DNA of 64,000 nucleotides from Pseudomonas migulae (GTDB lineage Bacteria > Pseudomonadota > Gammaproteobacteria > Pseudomonadales > Pseudomonadaceae): NCBI RefSeq assembly GCF_024169315.1, contig NZ_JALJWR010000001.1:269501-333500 (forward strand). Direction: 5' to 3'. Positions 1-8,419 of the stretch are shown piece by piece. The translations under genes and the position numbers were made by a program. Each line of letters opens with the position of its first letter. Position 1 is the first letter of the stretch. Under the pieces are notes generated by a model. That model was not told the origin of the DNA and ran no database searches. It worked only from the letters and a program-made list of their open reading frames with translations.

Positions 1-678
1 CTGCGTTCGGAGCCGGCGATCATTGCCGGGATCGCCGCCGCCACACTGGGCAAGCATCCGATCGACTGGAACTGGGCCATCGGTGACTACGGCCGCATCC
101 GCAACATGATTGCCGACACCATTCCGGGCTTCGAAGATTTCAACCAACGGTTGCTGCACCCGGGCGGTTTCCACATGCCGAACAACGCGTCGAATCGTGT
201 CTGGAAAACCGCGACCGGCAAGGCGCAGTTCACCCCCAGCGTGTTGCCGGAACACCTGATCAGCGAAGGCGTGCGCAACCTGGCGGAGAAACCGGATCTG
301 ATCCTGCAAACCATGCGCTCCCACGACCAGTACAACACCACGCTGTACGGTCTGGATGATCGCTATCGCGGGGTCTACGGCATGCGCGATGTGGTGTTTG
401 TGAACGAGCAGGACATTCGCAAACTCGGTTTCGAGCCAGGGCAGAAAGTCGATCTGGTGGCGCTCTGGGACGACGACCGTGAACGTCGGGTCAGCGGCTT
501 TACCCTGATCGCCTACGACATTCCGCCAGGGCAAGCCGCGGCTTACTACCCGGAAACCAATCCACTGGTGCCGCTGGAAAGCTACGGTGACCGCACGTTC
601 ACCCCGACCTCCAAGTTCGTTGCCATCCGGCTCGAACAGGCGGGCGCCAGCAACGTGATCATGTCTTCGGTCGCGTAG
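1..678 (+). CDS. Molybdopterin oxidoreductase, FdhF/YdeP-like, C-terminal part (5' end outside window)
   Basis: This is the last 225 codons of a larger enzyme; the reading frame is open from base 1. The sequence contains the molydopterin-dinucleotide-binding C-terminal domain seen in formate-dehydrogenase-like FdhF/YdeP proteins, around MRSHDQYNTTLYGLDDRYRG, followed by an EPGQKVDLVALWDD segment. Family members are cytoplasmic Mo-bis-MGD enzymes, often formate or acid-resistance related; the substrate here cannot be told from the tail alone. The stop lies 130 bases before cioA, so co-transcription is possible but not shown. Confidence 0.8.
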   Translation: MRSEPAIIAGIAAATLGKHPIDWNWAIGDYGRIRNMIADTIPGFEDFNQRLLHPGGFHMPNNASNRVWKTATGKAQFTPSVLPEHLISEGVRNLAEKPDLILQTMRSHDQYNTTLYGLDDRYRGVYGMRDVVFVNEQDIRKLGFEPGQKVDLVALWDDDRERRVSGFTLIAYDIPPGQAAAYYPETNPLVPLESYGDRTFTPTSKFVAIRLEQAGASNVIMSSVA

Positions 679-808
679 TTCAAACCGGGGCGGCCCTCCA
701 CGCCGCTCCTGTTTCACCCTTTCGATTGCAGTTGGCTGCGGGCCTCAAGGCCCGACGGTGGCCCGGCTGTGTGCCGTTTTTAACCCAGCCTCGATGAGGA
801 TGTTCATC

Positions 809-2215
809 ATGTTTAACCTGGAGGCTCTGGACCTGGCGCGAATTCAATTCGCGTTCACGGTTTCGTTCCACATCATCTTTCCCGCCATCACCATTGGCCT
901 CGCCAGTTTTCTGGCCGTGCTCGAAGGGCTTTGGCTCAAGACCCGCAACGACACCTACCGCGACCTCTACCATTTCTGGTCGAAGATCTTTGCCGTCAAC
1001 TTCGGCATGGGCGTGGTGTCCGGCCTGGTCATGGCGTATGAGTTCGGCACCAACTGGAGTCGCTTTTCCGACTTCGCCGGCAGCATCACCGGCCCGTTGC
1101 TGACCTATGAGGTGCTCACGGCATTCTTCCTTGAGGCGGGTTTCCTCGGGGTCATGCTGTTCGGCTGGAACCGGGTAGGGCGCGGGCTGCACTTTTTTGC
1201 CACGGTGATGGTGGCGATCGGCACGTTGATTTCGACCTTCTGGATTCTCGCGTCCAATAGCTGGATGCAAACGCCGCAGGGCTTCGAGATTGTCGACGGT
1301 CGGGTGATGCCGCTGGACTGGCTGGCCATTGTGTTCAATCCGTCGTTCCCGTTTCGCCTGGCGCACATGGCGATTGCCGCGTTCGTTGCCACGGCGTTTT
1401 TTGTCGGTTCGTCGGCGGCGTGGCATTTGCTGCGCGGCAATGACACCCGGCAGGTGCGCAAAATGCTCTCGATGGCGCTGTGGATGGCGTTGATCGTGGC
1501 GCCGATTCAGGCAGTGGTGGGTGATGCTCACGGCTTGAGCACGCTGGAACATCAACCGGCGAAAATCGCCGCGATTGAAGGGCACTGGGAGAACGCCGAC
1601 AACGGCCCAACGCCGCTGGTGCTGTTCGGCATCCCGGACATGCAGGCCGAAAAAACCCGCTACGCCCTGGAAATCCCTTACCTGGGCAGCCTGATCCTGA
1701 CCCACAGCCTGGACAAACAGATTCCGGCGCTCAAAAGCTTTCCGAAGGAAGACCGACCCAACGCGACGATTATCTTCTGGAGTTTTCGCGTGATGGCAGG
1801 CCTTGGCATGTTGATGATTCTGGCCGGTCTGCTCGGCCTCGCATTACGCCGCAGCGGTGGCCTCTATCGGCATCGCGGCTTCCTGCGCTTTGTGATGTGG
1901 ATGGGACCGAGTGGCCTGATCGCGATGCTCGCCGGCTGGATCACCACCGAAGTGGGCCGTCAGCCCTGGGTGGTGTACGGATTGTTGCGCACGGCCGATG
2001 CCGCTTCTCACCATTCGGTGGCGCAGCTGAGCGTCTCGTTGGCGCTGTTCGTGGTCATCTACTTTTCGGTGTTCACGGTGGGCATCGGCTACATGATGAA
2101 ACTGGTGCGCAAAGGCCCGCAGCCGCATCACGAGCACGCTGTCGCCGCCTCGTCCGGTCAGGTGATAACGCCACGTCGGCCGCTGTCCGCCGACACCGAC
2201 GCCCGCGTCAATTGA
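809..2215 (+). CDS. cioA: Cyanide-insensitive bd-type quinol oxidase subunit I
   Basis: Integral membrane subunit I (468 aa) of a cytochrome bd-family terminal oxidase, which oxidises quinol and reduces oxygen. It opens with MFNLEALDLARIQFAFT; His21 fits the conserved N-terminal heme ligand, and a GRQPW motif lies in the C-terminal half. It is shorter than CydA of enterobacteria, as is usual for the short-Q-loop CioA type. An upstream in-frame ATG exists at 758, but I chose 809 because GAGGA at 796-800 is well spaced and the protein then begins as family members do. The partner subunit follows 17 bases later. In Pseudomonas the CioAB enzyme is known to keep respiration going in cyanide. The Cio rather than Cyd assignment rests on overall resemblance. 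Confidence 0.9.
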   Translation: MFNLEALDLARIQFAFTVSFHIIFPAITIGLASFLAVLEGLWLKTRNDTYRDLYHFWSKIFAVNFGMGVVSGLVMAYEFGTNWSRFSDFAGSITGPLLTYEVLTAFFLEAGFLGVMLFGWNRVGRGLHFFATVMVAIGTLISTFWILASNSWMQTPQGFEIVDGRVMPLDWLAIVFNPSFPFRLAHMAIAAFVATAFFVGSSAAWHLLRGNDTRQVRKMLSMALWMALIVAPIQAVVGDAHGLSTLEHQPAKIAAIEGHWENADNGPTPLVLFGIPDMQAEKTRYALEIPYLGSLILTHSLDKQIPALKSFPKEDRPNATIIFWSFRVMAGLGMLMILAGLLGLALRRSGGLYRHRGFLRFVMWMGPSGLIAMLAGWITTEVGRQPWVVYGLLRTADAASHHSVAQLSVSLALFVVIYFSVFTVGIGYMMKLVRKGPQPHHEHAVAASSGQVITPRRPLSADTDARVN

Positions 2216-2232
2216 AGAAGGGGAGTTGAATC

Positions 2233-3249
2233 ATGGGTATTCAAGGTATCGATCTCTCGCTGATCTGGGGCGTGATCATCGCCTTCGGCGTGATGATGTA
2301 CGTGATCATGGACGGTTTCGATCTGGGGCTGGGCATCCTGTTCCCGTTGATCCCGGATGCACGGGAACGCGATGTGATGATGAACACCGTGGCACCGGTC
2401 TGGGACGGCAACGAGACCTGGCTGGTGCTGGGTGGCGCGGCACTGTATGGCGCGTTTCCGTTGGCGTATTCGGTGATTCTGGAAGCGCTGTACCTGCCGC
2501 TGATATTGATGCTGTGCGGGCTGATTTTTCGCGGTGTCGCGTTTGAGTTCCGCTTCAAGGCCAGCCCGGAAAAGCGGCACATCTGGGACCTGGCGTTTAT
2601 CGGTGGCTCGCTGTTGGCGACGTTCGCCCAAGGCGTGGTGATCGGTGCTTACATTGCCGGCATCCCGGTGGTTGACCGCCAGTTCGCCGGCGGCACGCTG
2701 GACTGGCTGGCACCGTTCCCGTTGTTCTGCGGCGTGGGGTTGATCGTCGCTTATGCGCTGTTGGGCAGCACCTGGCTGCTGGTCAAGACCGAAGGCATGC
2801 TCGAATCGCGGATGCGCCTGTTCACGCGTCCGTTGGCCTGGTTGCTGTTGGCGGTGATCGGCGTGATCTGTGTCTGGACACCGATCCTGCACCCGGATAT
2901 CGCGACGCGCTGGTTTGCCCATGCTCACCTGGTGGTGTTCGGTGTCCTGGCGCTATTGGCCGCGCTCGCGCTCTTCGGCTTGCTCAGCACCTTGCGTCAG
3001 CGCCACACCCACTGGCCCTTCGTTTTTACCCTGGCGCTGGTGTTCCTGGGGTACATCGGCCTGGCGTTCAGCATCTGGCCGAACATCGTGCCGCCCTCCA
3101 TCAGCCTGTGGGCTGCCGCATCACCACCCACCAGCCAGTTGTTCATCCTGATCGGGGCCTTGTTCATTCTGCCGATCATCCTGATGTACACGGTCTGGAG
3201 TTACTACGTGTTCCGCGGCAAAGTGAGGATCGGCGATGGCTACCATTAA
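2233..3249 (+). CDS. cioB: Cyanide-insensitive bd-type quinol oxidase subunit II
   Basis: Subunit II (338 aa) of the same oxidase, a multi-span membrane protein. The CydB-family hallmark GFDLGLGILFP sits in the first membrane segment and the WDGNETWLVLGG motif follows near residue 57. The start is supported by GGGGAG about ten bases upstream. It is translated just after cioA, and its last 14 bases overlap the small DUF2474 gene, which indicates one operon. Confidence 0.92.
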   Translation: MGIQGIDLSLIWGVIIAFGVMMYVIMDGFDLGLGILFPLIPDARERDVMMNTVAPVWDGNETWLVLGGAALYGAFPLAYSVILEALYLPLILMLCGLIFRGVAFEFRFKASPEKRHIWDLAFIGGSLLATFAQGVVIGAYIAGIPVVDRQFAGGTLDWLAPFPLFCGVGLIVAYALLGSTWLLVKTEGMLESRMRLFTRPLAWLLLAVIGVICVWTPILHPDIATRWFAHAHLVVFGVLALLAALALFGLLSTLRQRHTHWPFVFTLALVFLGYIGLAFSIWPNIVPPSISLWAAASPPTSQLFILIGALFILPIILMYTVWSYYVFRGKVRIGDGYH

Positions 3250-3382
3250 ACCGCGTTTCGTGAGCTGGTCCCGGCGCCTGGGGTGGCTGGTGCTGATCTG
3301 GCTGGGCAGTGTCTTGGCGTTGGGTGTCGTCGCGGGGACGTTGCGATTGCTGATGCATGCCGCGGGAATGAGCTCGCACTGA
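3236..3382 (+). CDS. DUF2474 small membrane protein (CydX-like accessory)
   Basis: A 48-residue protein beginning MATIKPRFVSWSRRLGWL with one hydrophobic segment at about residues 16-42. Its ATG lies inside the end of cioB, so translation is probably coupled. Small single-span peptides of the DUF2474 family follow cioAB in many pseudomonads and correspond in position to CydX, which stabilises the heme sites of cytochrome bd in E. coli. The accessory role here is inferred from position and size. A strong terminator follows at 3397-3429. Confidence 0.8.
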   Translation: MATIKPRFVSWSRRLGWLVLIWLGSVLALGVVAGTLRLLMHAAGMSSH

Positions 3383-3396
3383 CCTGGAAAAAAACA

Positions 3397-3429
3397 ACCC
3401 GGACCGCCGTCATGGCGATCCGGGTTTTT
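3397..3429. terminator. Rho-independent terminator after the cio operon
   Basis: The stem ACCCGGA (3397-3403) pairs with TCCGGGT (3419-3425), with a second CGCC/GGCG pairing inside, and is followed by TTTTT on the plus strand. A run of A before it lets it act on the minus strand as well, so it probably ends both cioB-DUF2474 and the facing CAP gene. Confidence 0.85.
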
Positions 3430-3448
3430 GCTTTTGGTTGCGGGCGTT

Positions 3449-4300
3449 TTACGGTGTACCAAACATCGCCGTCCAATAAATCCCCGAATCACTCTTCGGG
3501 TCCGTTGCATACGCCGCGCCCAGCTCCTGGTATTGCGGGTTCATCAGGTTGGCGCAGTGACCGGGGCTGGCGACCCAGCCATCGACCACCTTGCGCACGG
3601 TGTCTTGCCCGGCCGCGATGTTCTCGCCGATCTGCTGGCCGCTGTATCCCGCCAGTTCTGCCCGATCACCCGGCGTGCGACCGTCGCGGTCCTTGTGATC
3701 GAAATAATTGTTGTTGGCCATCGACCGCGAATGGGTTTCGGCCGCCGTCGCCAGGATAGCGTTCCAGGTCAGCGGCGTGGCGGCGGCGAAGGATTGCGTG
3801 CCGCACTGGCGCGGCCGGCCGCGTGCGACATTGAGTTCGGCCAGCAATTTCTGGCCTTCGGCCTGCCAGTCGCCCAGCCGTGCGCTCAACAGGGGACGGG
3901 CCAGCACAATGCGCCATTCACGGTCCTGGCGGCTGACACCGATGTCGACGAATTGCGGGTCCAGCACGATCTGGCAAAAGCTTTCCTGGATCGCTTTCAT
4001 CGCCGATGCCGCATCACGCGGCCCGGACAGGCTGATCGCCTGCACATTCTTCATCGGATAATTCGCGGCGACCATGGCCTGTTGCAGGTTGACGACGCTG
4101 GTGGCGGACAACGCCAGCCGTGGGTCACCTGCCAGCGGCGGCAGCTCCGCCGATACCTCACCCGCGCAACGTTGCACCTGACTGCGATAGTCGTTGATCG
4201 AATCGATCAGTTGTTTCTCGTCGACCGCCAGCGCCTTCGCGGCGAACAACAGCCCCAGTGACAACGTGGCAAGACGCAAAACGGATGGCAGGACACGCAT
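3449..4300 (-). CDS. Secreted CAP (SCP/PR1-like) domain protein
   Basis: 283 aa with a clear signal peptide (MRVLPSVLRLATLSLGLLF..., cleavage after AKALA). The last 120 residues form a CAP domain: THSRSM, FDH, GENIAAG and SPGHCANLM carry the His-Glu-His cluster typical of bacterial SCP proteins. The roughly 130-residue region before it looks like a separate periplasmic or outer domain that I do not recognise. The ATG at 4300 was chosen because GGGAG lies about seven bases upstream and the signal peptide starts there; the frame is open further upstream. The role of bacterial CAP proteins is poorly known. Confidence 0.85.
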   Translation of the reverse strand: MRVLPSVLRLATLSLGLLFAAKALAVDEKQLIDSINDYRSQVQRCAGEVSAELPPLAGDPRLALSATSVVNLQQAMVAANYPMKNVQAISLSGPRDAASAMKAIQESFCQIVLDPQFVDIGVSRQDREWRIVLARPLLSARLGDWQAEGQKLLAELNVARGRPRQCGTQSFAAATPLTWNAILATAAETHSRSMANNNYFDHKDRDGRTPGDRAELAGYSGQQIGENIAAGQDTVRKVVDGWVASPGHCANLMNPQYQELGAAYATDPKSDSGIYWTAMFGTP

Positions 4301-4500
4301 GGAAATCTCCCTTGATCTGACTGCGCCCATGATGCGCGATGACACCCCCGTGAGCGCAATGCCTTTTCGCGCCGAAATACAGGGTTTTGGCCGTCTGTCG
4401 GAATGCAATTTGACAACTACAATCAAGCCATGTCGCCCGAATGACGTGCTGTACGTCGACATTGTGTTGCTTGAATCCAGTCCACTCAGAAGGGTCGATC

Positions 4501-5121
4501 ATGCGATCAATTTGGATAGCAATCTGCTGTGCAATCACGCTACTCGGCGGCCAGGCATTGGCGACTGAACAGGAACAACAAAAGGAAGTGGCCGAAAACA
4601 AGGCCGAAGTGCTGGAACAGAAAGCGGCGGAGAAGGGCGTCGATCTGCCGGTGCCCAAGTCCGAAGCCATCACCACTTCCGAAGTACAGGCGGTCGATCC
4701 GGTGGGTGTGTCACCGCTGGACGATGCCATTACCTGCCTGGCGCGCTCGATCTACTGGGAAGCCAAAGGTAAATCGTCCGCCGACATGGAAGCCGTCGCC
4801 AGCGTGGTCATGAATCGCCTGGGTCATGAGGGCTTTCCGGACACGGTGTGCGCGGTGGTCAAACAGGGTTCCGAAGCGAAGAACTGCCAGTTTTCCTGGT
4901 GGTGTGACGGCCGTCCGGACAAGGTCCAGGAAGAAACCGAATACGCGGTCGCCAAGGAAATCGCGCGCAAGGCACTCAACAAGCAGCTCAACGATCGAAC
5001 CAACGGCGCGATGTATTTTCACGACCGCACGGTGAAACCCGATTGGGCGCGCAAATACATCAAGACCACCCAGACCAATATGTTTCTCTTTTATAAGCCC
5101 AAGGGTGGGGATGCTCGGTAG
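4501..5121 (+). CDS. Cell wall hydrolase, SleB-like domain
   Basis: 206 aa. An N-terminal signal peptide (MRSIWIAICCAITLLGGQALA) is followed by a Glu/Lys-rich linker, predicted helical, up to about residue 65. The C-terminal Hydrolase_2/SleB domain follows, with ARSIYWEAKG, VASVVMNRL and CQFSWWCDG as markers. Family members cut peptidoglycan, acting as lytic transglycosylase or amidase relatives, in the periplasm. AGAAGGG at 4488-4494 supports this ATG over the earlier in-frame one at 4441. It is divergent from the CAP gene; both products are exported. Confidence 0.85.
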   Translation: MRSIWIAICCAITLLGGQALATEQEQQKEVAENKAEVLEQKAAEKGVDLPVPKSEAITTSEVQAVDPVGVSPLDDAITCLARSIYWEAKGKSSADMEAVASVVMNRLGHEGFPDTVCAVVKQGSEAKNCQFSWWCDGRPDKVQEETEYAVAKEIARKALNKQLNDRTNGAMYFHDRTVKPDWARKYIKTTQTNMFLFYKPKGGDAR

Positions 5122-5124
5122 AGG

Positions 5125-5142
5125 GTGTCATCCGGGTGTCAT
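5125..5142 (+). promoter_or_regulatory. Candidate PHO box (PhoB site) upstream of the Ppx gene
   Basis: GTGTCAT-CCGG-GTGTCAT: two direct 7-base repeats whose starts are 11 bases apart, as in PhoB sites (consensus CTGTCAT-N4-CTGTCAT). A TGTAAAAAT stretch about 10 bases downstream could be the -10 region, and no -35 hexamer is needed at such promoters. The fit to a polyphosphate-degrading gene is biologically sensible. Binding is inferred. Confidence 0.55.
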
Positions 5143-5229
5143 CAAGCCCATGTAAAAATTCTTGCAAACCGTCTTGAGCGTTCAGCGGACCTGCGTCGGC
5201 TGACAGATGAATTTGCAAGGAATACCCCA

Positions 5230-6165
5230 ATGAAAGGAGACGCCTCGCTGTTTGCGGCCATCGACCTGGGCTCCAATGCGTTTCGCATGATGATCGGCCA
5301 GTCGGTCAAACGGAACCAGCAGCTGGTGATCCAGGAAGTGAAAACCCTGCGTGAGCCTGTTCGGTTGGCGGAAGGATTTCAGGGCGGCGCGCTGGACGAG
5401 ATGGCGCTGGATCGTGGATGGCAGGCACTCGCGCGATTTGGCAAAAAATTGCGTGGCTTCGAACCCGGTCGGGTGCGGGCGGTGGCCACCAGTGCGGTGC
5501 GCGAGGCGGACAATGCCCAGCTGTTTCTGGCCAGTGCGGAACGGCATCTGGGGTTCCGGATTGACGTGATTTCCGGGCATGAAGAAGCCCGGCTGGTGTA
5601 CGCCGGCGTGGCCCACACGGTGCCCGGCACCGAGCGCAAGCGACTGGTGATCGACATCGGTGGCGGCTCCACGGAATTGATTTTGGGGCAGGGCGCTCAA
5701 CCGCTGTTGACCGAGAGCATCGCCATCGGCAGCGGCACCTTTGGCGCGCGTTACTTTCAAGGCGGCCGCATCACGGCCCCGGCGCTGCTGGAGGCCGAGC
5801 GCGTCGCCACACTGCAGTTCGAACGGGTGGCGCGCCGTTATCGCACGCTGGGCTGGCAGCAGGTCATCGGTTCTTCAGGCACCGCACGGATGCTGGCCAA
5901 AGTCCTCAAGGCTAACGGCTTGAACGACGATGGCCACAGCGGAATCACCTACAGCGGCCTGCTGCGCCTGTCGTTGCGCCTGCTGGAAGTGGGGCACGTC
6001 AAACAGCTCAGGCTGGCCGGTCTGCAAAGCCATCGCCTGAGCATCCTGCCGGGCGGGCTGGTGCTGATGCTGGCGGCGTTCAAAGTCTTTGGCGTCTCGC
6101 ACATGACACCGTCCGAACCCGGCTTGCGGTTCGGTGTGCTGCATGGGTTGATGACCCGGCACTAG
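5230..6165 (+). CDS. Short Ppx/GppA-family exopolyphosphatase
   Basis: 311 aa, an ASKHA-fold phosphatase. The sequence shows the phosphate-1 loop AAIDLGSNAFRMMIG (residues 9-23), a TSAVREADN motif, the DIGGGSTEL phosphate-2 loop and the GSSGTARML adenosine-type motif. Canonical Ppx and GppA are about 500 residues and carry a C-terminal HD-like domain; this protein ends after the two ASKHA domains, so it is a single-module Ppx. The start was set at 5230 because AAGGA precedes it and homology begins there. It likely hydrolyses polyphosphate or pppGpp. The candidate PHO box upstream suggests induction on phosphate limitation. Confidence 0.85.
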   Translation: MKGDASLFAAIDLGSNAFRMMIGQSVKRNQQLVIQEVKTLREPVRLAEGFQGGALDEMALDRGWQALARFGKKLRGFEPGRVRAVATSAVREADNAQLFLASAERHLGFRIDVISGHEEARLVYAGVAHTVPGTERKRLVIDIGGGSTELILGQGAQPLLTESIAIGSGTFGARYFQGGRITAPALLEAERVATLQFERVARRYRTLGWQQVIGSSGTARMLAKVLKANGLNDDGHSGITYSGLLRLSLRLLEVGHVKQLRLAGLQSHRLSILPGGLVLMLAAFKVFGVSHMTPSEPGLRFGVLHGLMTRH

Positions 6166-6246
6166 CGACTGAATGAGGAGTACAGTGCAGACTTGGCTGA
6201 CTTAAAACCCGTCATGCCACCTTTAAGGTCAAGGGAGTCTGCCACA

Positions 6247-7179
6247 GTGCACAACATCGGCCTCATCGTTTACCCCGGCTTCCAGGTATTGGGCCTGGCC
6301 ATGTGCGCGGCCTTCGAAATGGCCAACGGTGCCGCCGACACTCCGATGTACGACATCACCTTGCTGTCCGAGCACGGCGGCACCGTGCAGACCTCTGCGG
6401 GTTTCGGCGTGGAGACCACGGCGTTCGACCATCGCCCCTTCGACACGCTGCTGGTGATGGGCGACAACCTGGTCCGCCCCGTCTCTCCCGGCATGGTCGC
6501 ATTTTTGCGCAGCGCCAGTCAGGCCACTCGACGCCTGGGTTCCATTTGCACCGGCGCCATCGCCTTGGCCGAAGCGGGTTTGCTGGATGGCCGGCGGGCG
6601 ACCACGCACTGGTGTCATGCGCCGGCATTGCAGCGGGCGTACCCGAAAGTGAAGGTGGAAGAGGACCGGATCTTCATCAACGACGGTAACGTCTGGACTG
6701 CGGCGGGCATGAGCGCGTGCGTCGACCTGGCCTTGGCGCTGGTTGAAAAGGATCTGGGCGCCGAAGTGGCGCGGCGCGTAGCCCGGCAATTGGTGGTGTA
6801 TCACCGGCGCGCGGGCGGACAGTCGCAGTTTTCGGTGATGCTCGAACTCGAACCCAAGACTGACCGCATCCAGTCCGCGCTGATCTACGCCAAGCAGAAC
6901 CTGAAGTCCGAGCTGTCGGTCGAGGCGCTGGCCAGCGCGGCCAACCTCAGCCCGCGACAGTTCAGTCGTGTCTTCCATGCCGAAACGGGTCAATCGCCGG
7001 CCAAGGCCATCGAGAACCTGCGGGTGGAGGCGGCGCGTCTGATGATGGAAACCGGCCGGCACGCCATCGATGTGGTGGCGACAGAGACCGGTTTTGGTGA
7101 TCGCGAGCGTATGCGCCCGGCCTTTATTCGCGCCTTTGGCCAGCCGCCGCAAGTCATCCAGCGCGCCAATCGCGGCTGA
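6247..7179 (+). CDS. GlxA-type transcriptional regulator (DJ-1/PfpI + AraC HTH)
   Basis: 310 aa from a GTG start. Residues 1-170 are a DJ-1/PfpI-like domain with the nucleophile-elbow region GSICTGAIALAEAG (Cys101); residues 205-310 are a double AraC helix-turn-helix with LSPRQFSRVFHAETGQSP. AAGGGAG at 6231-6237 is ideally spaced for the GTG; a TTG at 6193 in frame is the alternative start. GlxA-like regulators control breakdown of amino-acid-derived and nitrogen compounds. The nitrilase gene lies directly downstream on the same strand, so it is the likely target; this is inferred from position. Confidence 0.88.
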   Translation: MHNIGLIVYPGFQVLGLAMCAAFEMANGAADTPMYDITLLSEHGGTVQTSAGFGVETTAFDHRPFDTLLVMGDNLVRPVSPGMVAFLRSASQATRRLGSICTGAIALAEAGLLDGRRATTHWCHAPALQRAYPKVKVEEDRIFINDGNVWTAAGMSACVDLALALVEKDLGAEVARRVARQLVVYHRRAGGQSQFSVMLELEPKTDRIQSALIYAKQNLKSELSVEALASAANLSPRQFSRVFHAETGQSPAKAIENLRVEAARLMMETGRHAIDVVATETGFGDRERMRPAFIRAFGQPPQVIQRANRG

Positions 7180-7208
7180 TCCCGGAAAATTATGGTCGAG
7201 CGCTTTAC

Positions 7209-7285
7209 TGTGGCGAGGGAGCTCGTCGGAACGCCGCACCGTCCCGTTCGACTGCGCAGCAGTCGCAAAATCCAACGGGTACGGT
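7209..7285. repeat. Partial copy of the TGTGGCGAGGG repeat family
   Basis: TGTGGCGAGGGAGCTCGTCG followed by GAACGCCGCACCGTCCCGTT matches, with a few changes, the reverse complement of the right half of the complete element at 55871-55994. Only one arm is present, so it is a degenerate copy. Confidence 0.6.
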
Positions 7286-7342
7286 TTGTCCTGAAAGGTG
7301 GTGTATTCGACATTTGAGCCAAAATATTATTGGCGTAATCTG

Positions 7343-7374
7343 GATCTCGTTGAAACCATTCCTCCAACGAGATC
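7343..7374 (+). promoter_or_regulatory. Perfect 10-bp inverted repeat over the nitrilase translation start region
   Basis: GATCTCGTTG (7343-7352) and CAACGAGATC (7365-7374) are exact inverse complements with a 12-base spacer. The right arm ends six bases before the nitrilase ATG at 7381 and contains the only purine-rich GAG that could serve as ribosome-binding site. It could be an mRNA hairpin that hides the start or a dimeric operator for a regulator. No T-run follows, so it is not a terminator. Confidence 0.6.
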
Positions 7375-7380
7375 ACCGCC

Positions 7381-8355
7381 ATGACCATCGTCAAAGCCGC
7401 CGCCGTCCAGATCGCGCCTGTGCTCTACAGCCGTGAAGGCACTGTAGAAAAGGTCGTCAACAAGATCCGTGAACTCGGCGAAAAGGGTGTGCAGTTCGCC
7501 GTTTTCCCTGAAACCATCGTGCCGTACTACCCGTATTTTTCCTTCGTGCAGGCTCCGTTCAAAATGGGCGCCGAGCACTACAAACTGCTGGACCAGGCCG
7601 TCGTCGTGCCTTCCGCGACCACCGATGCCATCGGCAAAGCCGCGAAGGATGCCAACATGGTGGTGTCCATCGGCGTCAATGAACGTGATGGCAGCACCCT
7701 CTACAACACTCAGCTGCTGTTCGATGCGGACGGCACCCTGATTCAGGCACGACGCAAGATTTCGCCGACCTATCACGAACGTATGATCTGGGGCATGGGG
7801 GACGGTTCCGGCCTGCGCGCTACCGACAGCGCCGTCGGCCGCATCGGCCAACTGGCTTGCTGGGAACATTACAACCCGCTGGCGCGTTATGCCTTGATCG
7901 AAGACGGTGAACAGATTCACGCCTCGATGTACCCCGGCTCATTTGCCGGCCCGTTGTTCACCCGCCAGATGGAAGTCAGCATCCGCATGCACGCGCTGGA
8001 ATCGGCGTGCTTCGTGGTGAACTCGACGGCCTGGTTGTACCCGGAACAGCAGGCGCAGATCATGGCCGACACCGGCTGCGAGATCGGCCCGATCTCCGGC
8101 GGCTGTTACACCGCGATCATCGATCCGCAAGGTGAGGTTGTCGGTGCATTGACCGAAGGTGAGGGCGAGGTGATCGCGGATATCGACCTGTTCCAGATCG
8201 AAATCCGCAAGCGCCAGATGGATGGCCGCGGACACTACAGCCGTCCGGAAATCCTCAGCCTCAACATCGACCGCACGCCCCATCGCCATGTGCATGAACG
8301 TAACTCGCAGCCGAAGCCGGTTGTCGCCGCCCAAACGGAAGAAGTGACCCAGTAA
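7381..8355 (+). CDS. Nitrilase (Nit6803/Nit1C-type carbon-nitrogen hydrolase)
   Basis: 324 aa. The nitrilase catalytic residues are visible: Glu44 in VFPETIVPYYPY, Lys126 in RRKISPTYHER and Cys160 in LACWEHYNPLARY, with an extra Glu133. The overall sequence resembles the Synechocystis Nit6803 type (YYPYFSF, YHERMIWG, GHYSRPEI) more than the arylacetonitrilases of P. fluorescens. It hydrolyses nitriles to acids plus ammonia. The other genes of the conserved Nit1C cluster (radical SAM, GNAT, AIR-synthase-like) are not beside it. The GlxA-type gene upstream is the likely regulator. Terminator at 8371. Confidence 0.88.
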   Translation: MTIVKAAAVQIAPVLYSREGTVEKVVNKIRELGEKGVQFAVFPETIVPYYPYFSFVQAPFKMGAEHYKLLDQAVVVPSATTDAIGKAAKDANMVVSIGVNERDGSTLYNTQLLFDADGTLIQARRKISPTYHERMIWGMGDGSGLRATDSAVGRIGQLACWEHYNPLARYALIEDGEQIHASMYPGSFAGPLFTRQMEVSIRMHALESACFVVNSTAWLYPEQQAQIMADTGCEIGPISGGCYTAIIDPQGEVVGALTEGEGEVIADIDLFQIEIRKRQMDGRGHYSRPEILSLNIDRTPHRHVHERNSQPKPVVAAQTEEVTQ

Positions 8356-8370
8356 TCATCGCCACAAAAA

Positions 8371-8405
8371 AAGGCACCTTCATCGTTGGATGAAGGTGCC
8401 TTTTT
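8371..8405. terminator. Bidirectional rho-independent terminator
   Basis: AAGGCACCTTCAT (8371-8383) pairs perfectly with ATGAAGGTGCCTT (8390-8402), flanked by an A-run and a T-run. It ends the nitrilase gene and the facing dienelactone hydrolase gene. Confidence 0.92.
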
Positions 8406-8419
8406 CGTGGGTATCGTCC

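Noticed and set aside
680..1705. A 341-codon frame on the minus strand within cioA
   Set aside because: Antisense to the conserved oxidase subunit, no domain.
809..3249. A CydAB (cyanide-sensitive bd) assignment
   Set aside because: The short length of subunit I and the DUF2474 partner fit the Pseudomonas CioAB type better; a quinol-binding Q-loop of full CydA length is not seen.
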